Assembly: GCA_017397825.1 (NCBI GenBank)
Contig: JAFQHT010000049.1
Span: 1-32,458, forward strand
Length of the DNA stretch: 32,458 bases
DNA from: Bacillota bacterium
Lineage (GTDB): Bacteria > Bacillota > Clostridia > Peptostreptococcales > Anaerovoracaceae
Direction of reading: 5' to 3'
Part shown: one piece after another, positions 31,760 to 32,458 of the stretch
Position numbering within the stretch: position 1 is the stretch's first letter
Layout: every line of letters begins with the position of its first letter
Made by a program: the position numbers and the translations under genes
The notes under the pieces: model-generated
The model's input: the letters and a program-made list of their open reading frames with translations, nothing else
What the model was told of the DNA's origin: nothing
Databases searched by the model: none

Positions 31760-32458
31760 GTGCTTTACTTTTTTTACTTTACCAGGAACATTTTTGGCCT
31801 CATTATGGTCATCAGTCCGGTCGCCGGACTTTTATTTATAGATTTTAACTCTGACCTTTTCATAATATTTTCCCTGGGTTCTGTGCTGGGCATCCCAGTG
31901 GGACTCATCTTGCTGAAAATACTGCCTTTCAGACTGCTTAACATCCTGTCAGCTTCAGTCTTTCTGGTTTCCGCTTTCAGACTGATTCTTACAGGTGCTG
32001 CCGGAGAATCATGGGCAAGCCTTGCCTGTATGGGTCTGTGTTTTCCCATGCTGGCTGCAATACTTCCTGTCAACATTGTTTCAGGCTGGTTCCGCAGCAG
32101 CAAAGTCCGGATTCTCGGTATGGTATGGGCAATTTCTCTGGTTTCAGCCGTAATCCTTGGAATTATCATGAAAAGGTTTACTTACACAGCTTTCATAATA
32201 AGTGTTGTTATGATGATTGCAGGGACAGGCTTTCTGCTTCAGACGCCTCCACATCTTCCGGTCAGATTTACAGCTGCGGCTCCCGATTCCTTTCACAATG
32301 CGCACCAGCAAAAAAGCTCTTTAAAACTTTTTATTTTTTTCCTGTGCATAAGCTTCACAACCGGTCTTGCTTTTATGATGCATGAAGCTGCAGACATCGA
32401 TTTTTTCCTGTCAGAAAAAGCTCTGTTTATTGCTGGTCTGTGTGCCGGTCCGGCAGCA
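31760..32458 (+). CDS. polytopic membrane protein, GTG start, 3' end outside the window
   Basis: An open frame of 233 codons without a stop from GTG 31760 to the window end. GGAGG (31750-31754) lies 5 nt upstream. An overlapping out-of-frame ATG at 31758 hits a stop after 27 codons and is rejected. About seven hydrophobic segments are seen (near 10-28, 35-53, 60-78, 88-108, 118-136, 143-160 and 188-207). The RSSKVRILGMVW stretch between two spans recalls a major-facilitator-type loop. It may be an MFS-like transporter or the membrane half of a larger regulator; the C terminus is needed to decide. Confidence 0.72.
   Translation, partial: MLYFFYFTRNIFGLIMVISPVAGLLFIDFNSDLFIIFSLGSVLGIPVGLILLKILPFRLLNILSASVFLVSAFRLILTGAAGESWASLACMGLCFPMLAAILPVNIVSGWFRSSKVRILGMVWAISLVSAVILGIIMKRFTYTAFIISVVMMIAGTGFLLQTPPHLPVRFTAAAPDSFHNAHQQKSSLKLFIFFLCISFTTGLAFMMHEAADIDFFLSEKALFIAGLCAGPAA
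31814..31830 (+). terminator. terminator-like hairpin inside the 5' end of the membrane protein gene
   Basis: AGTCCGG (31814-31820), 3-nt loop, CCGGACT (31824-31830), then TTTATTTAT. This has intrinsic terminator form 52 nt after the GTG start codon, within the coding frame (codons for SPVAGLLF). It may be chance or an intragenic attenuator. Confidence 0.35.

Noticed and set aside
31774-32169. A 131-codon minus-strand open frame near the right edge
   Set aside because: Antisense to the plus-strand membrane protein, which has a proper GGAGG site and a hydrophobic pattern typical of real membrane spans.

Overview
The window looks like a chromosomal core region of a low-to-moderate-GC Bacillota (class Clostridia) genome. 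Evidence for this is the classic Firmicute dcw (division and cell wall) order, the zapA-mutS2 and trmH-type methyltransferase-pheST pairings, strong AGGAGG ribosome binding sites, frequent TTG/GTG starts and a PASTA-bearing class B PBP of SpoVD type. A Family XIII/Anaerovoracaceae-like gut anaerobe is a guess only. Nearly everything is on the minus strand, so functional order runs from right to left.

Layout by region. (1) 1-383: a minus-strand tRNA operon Asn(GTT)-Leu(TAA)-fMet(CAT) with a near-consensus promoter. (2) 479-9143: a long minus-strand operon zapA, mutS2, a DUF523 gene, argS, two radical SAM genes and a TPR gene, several with overlapping ends. It is preceded by a 196-nt rod-like RNA candidate with 6S RNA-like architecture, ending right at the zapA ribosome binding site. 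(3) 9214-10253: two small poorly known genes (DUF3784 membrane protein, unrecognised 164-aa protein) and an intergenic patch of degenerate GCGGACAAAA repeats. (4) 10254-14579: TrmH-family RNA methyltransferase, pheS, pheT. (5) 14642-30137: the dcw cluster mraZ-rsmH-ftsL-spoVD/pbp-murE-murF-mraY-murD-ftsW-murG-[DUF4358 lipoprotein]-murA-divIB-ftsZ. murC, murB, ddl and ftsA are absent here. (6) 30284-32458: accessory-looking genes. These are a divergent plus-strand Cys-rich protein (31 Cys in 350 aa), a small single-TM protein, and the first 233 codons of a GTG-initiated polytopic membrane protein running off the window.

The dcw genes together make the cytoplasmic and lipid-linked peptidoglycan precursors (MurA, D, E, F, MraY, MurG), the septal synthase pair (FtsW plus class B PBP), the FtsL/DivIB scaffold, and FtsZ. 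ZapA, at the head of the other operon, is an FtsZ partner.

The observations most worth following up are regulatory. The dcw promoter contains three tandem 10-bp repeats matching the AAAGTG-type MraZ box described in Mollicutes. The murA gene begins inside the U-tract of a terminator-like hairpin whose 3' arm is its own Shine-Dalgarno sequence. A structured RNA lies upstream of zapA. The Cys-rich gene divergent from mraZ and the DUF4358 lipoprotein embedded among mur genes are the best candidates for undescribed biology.
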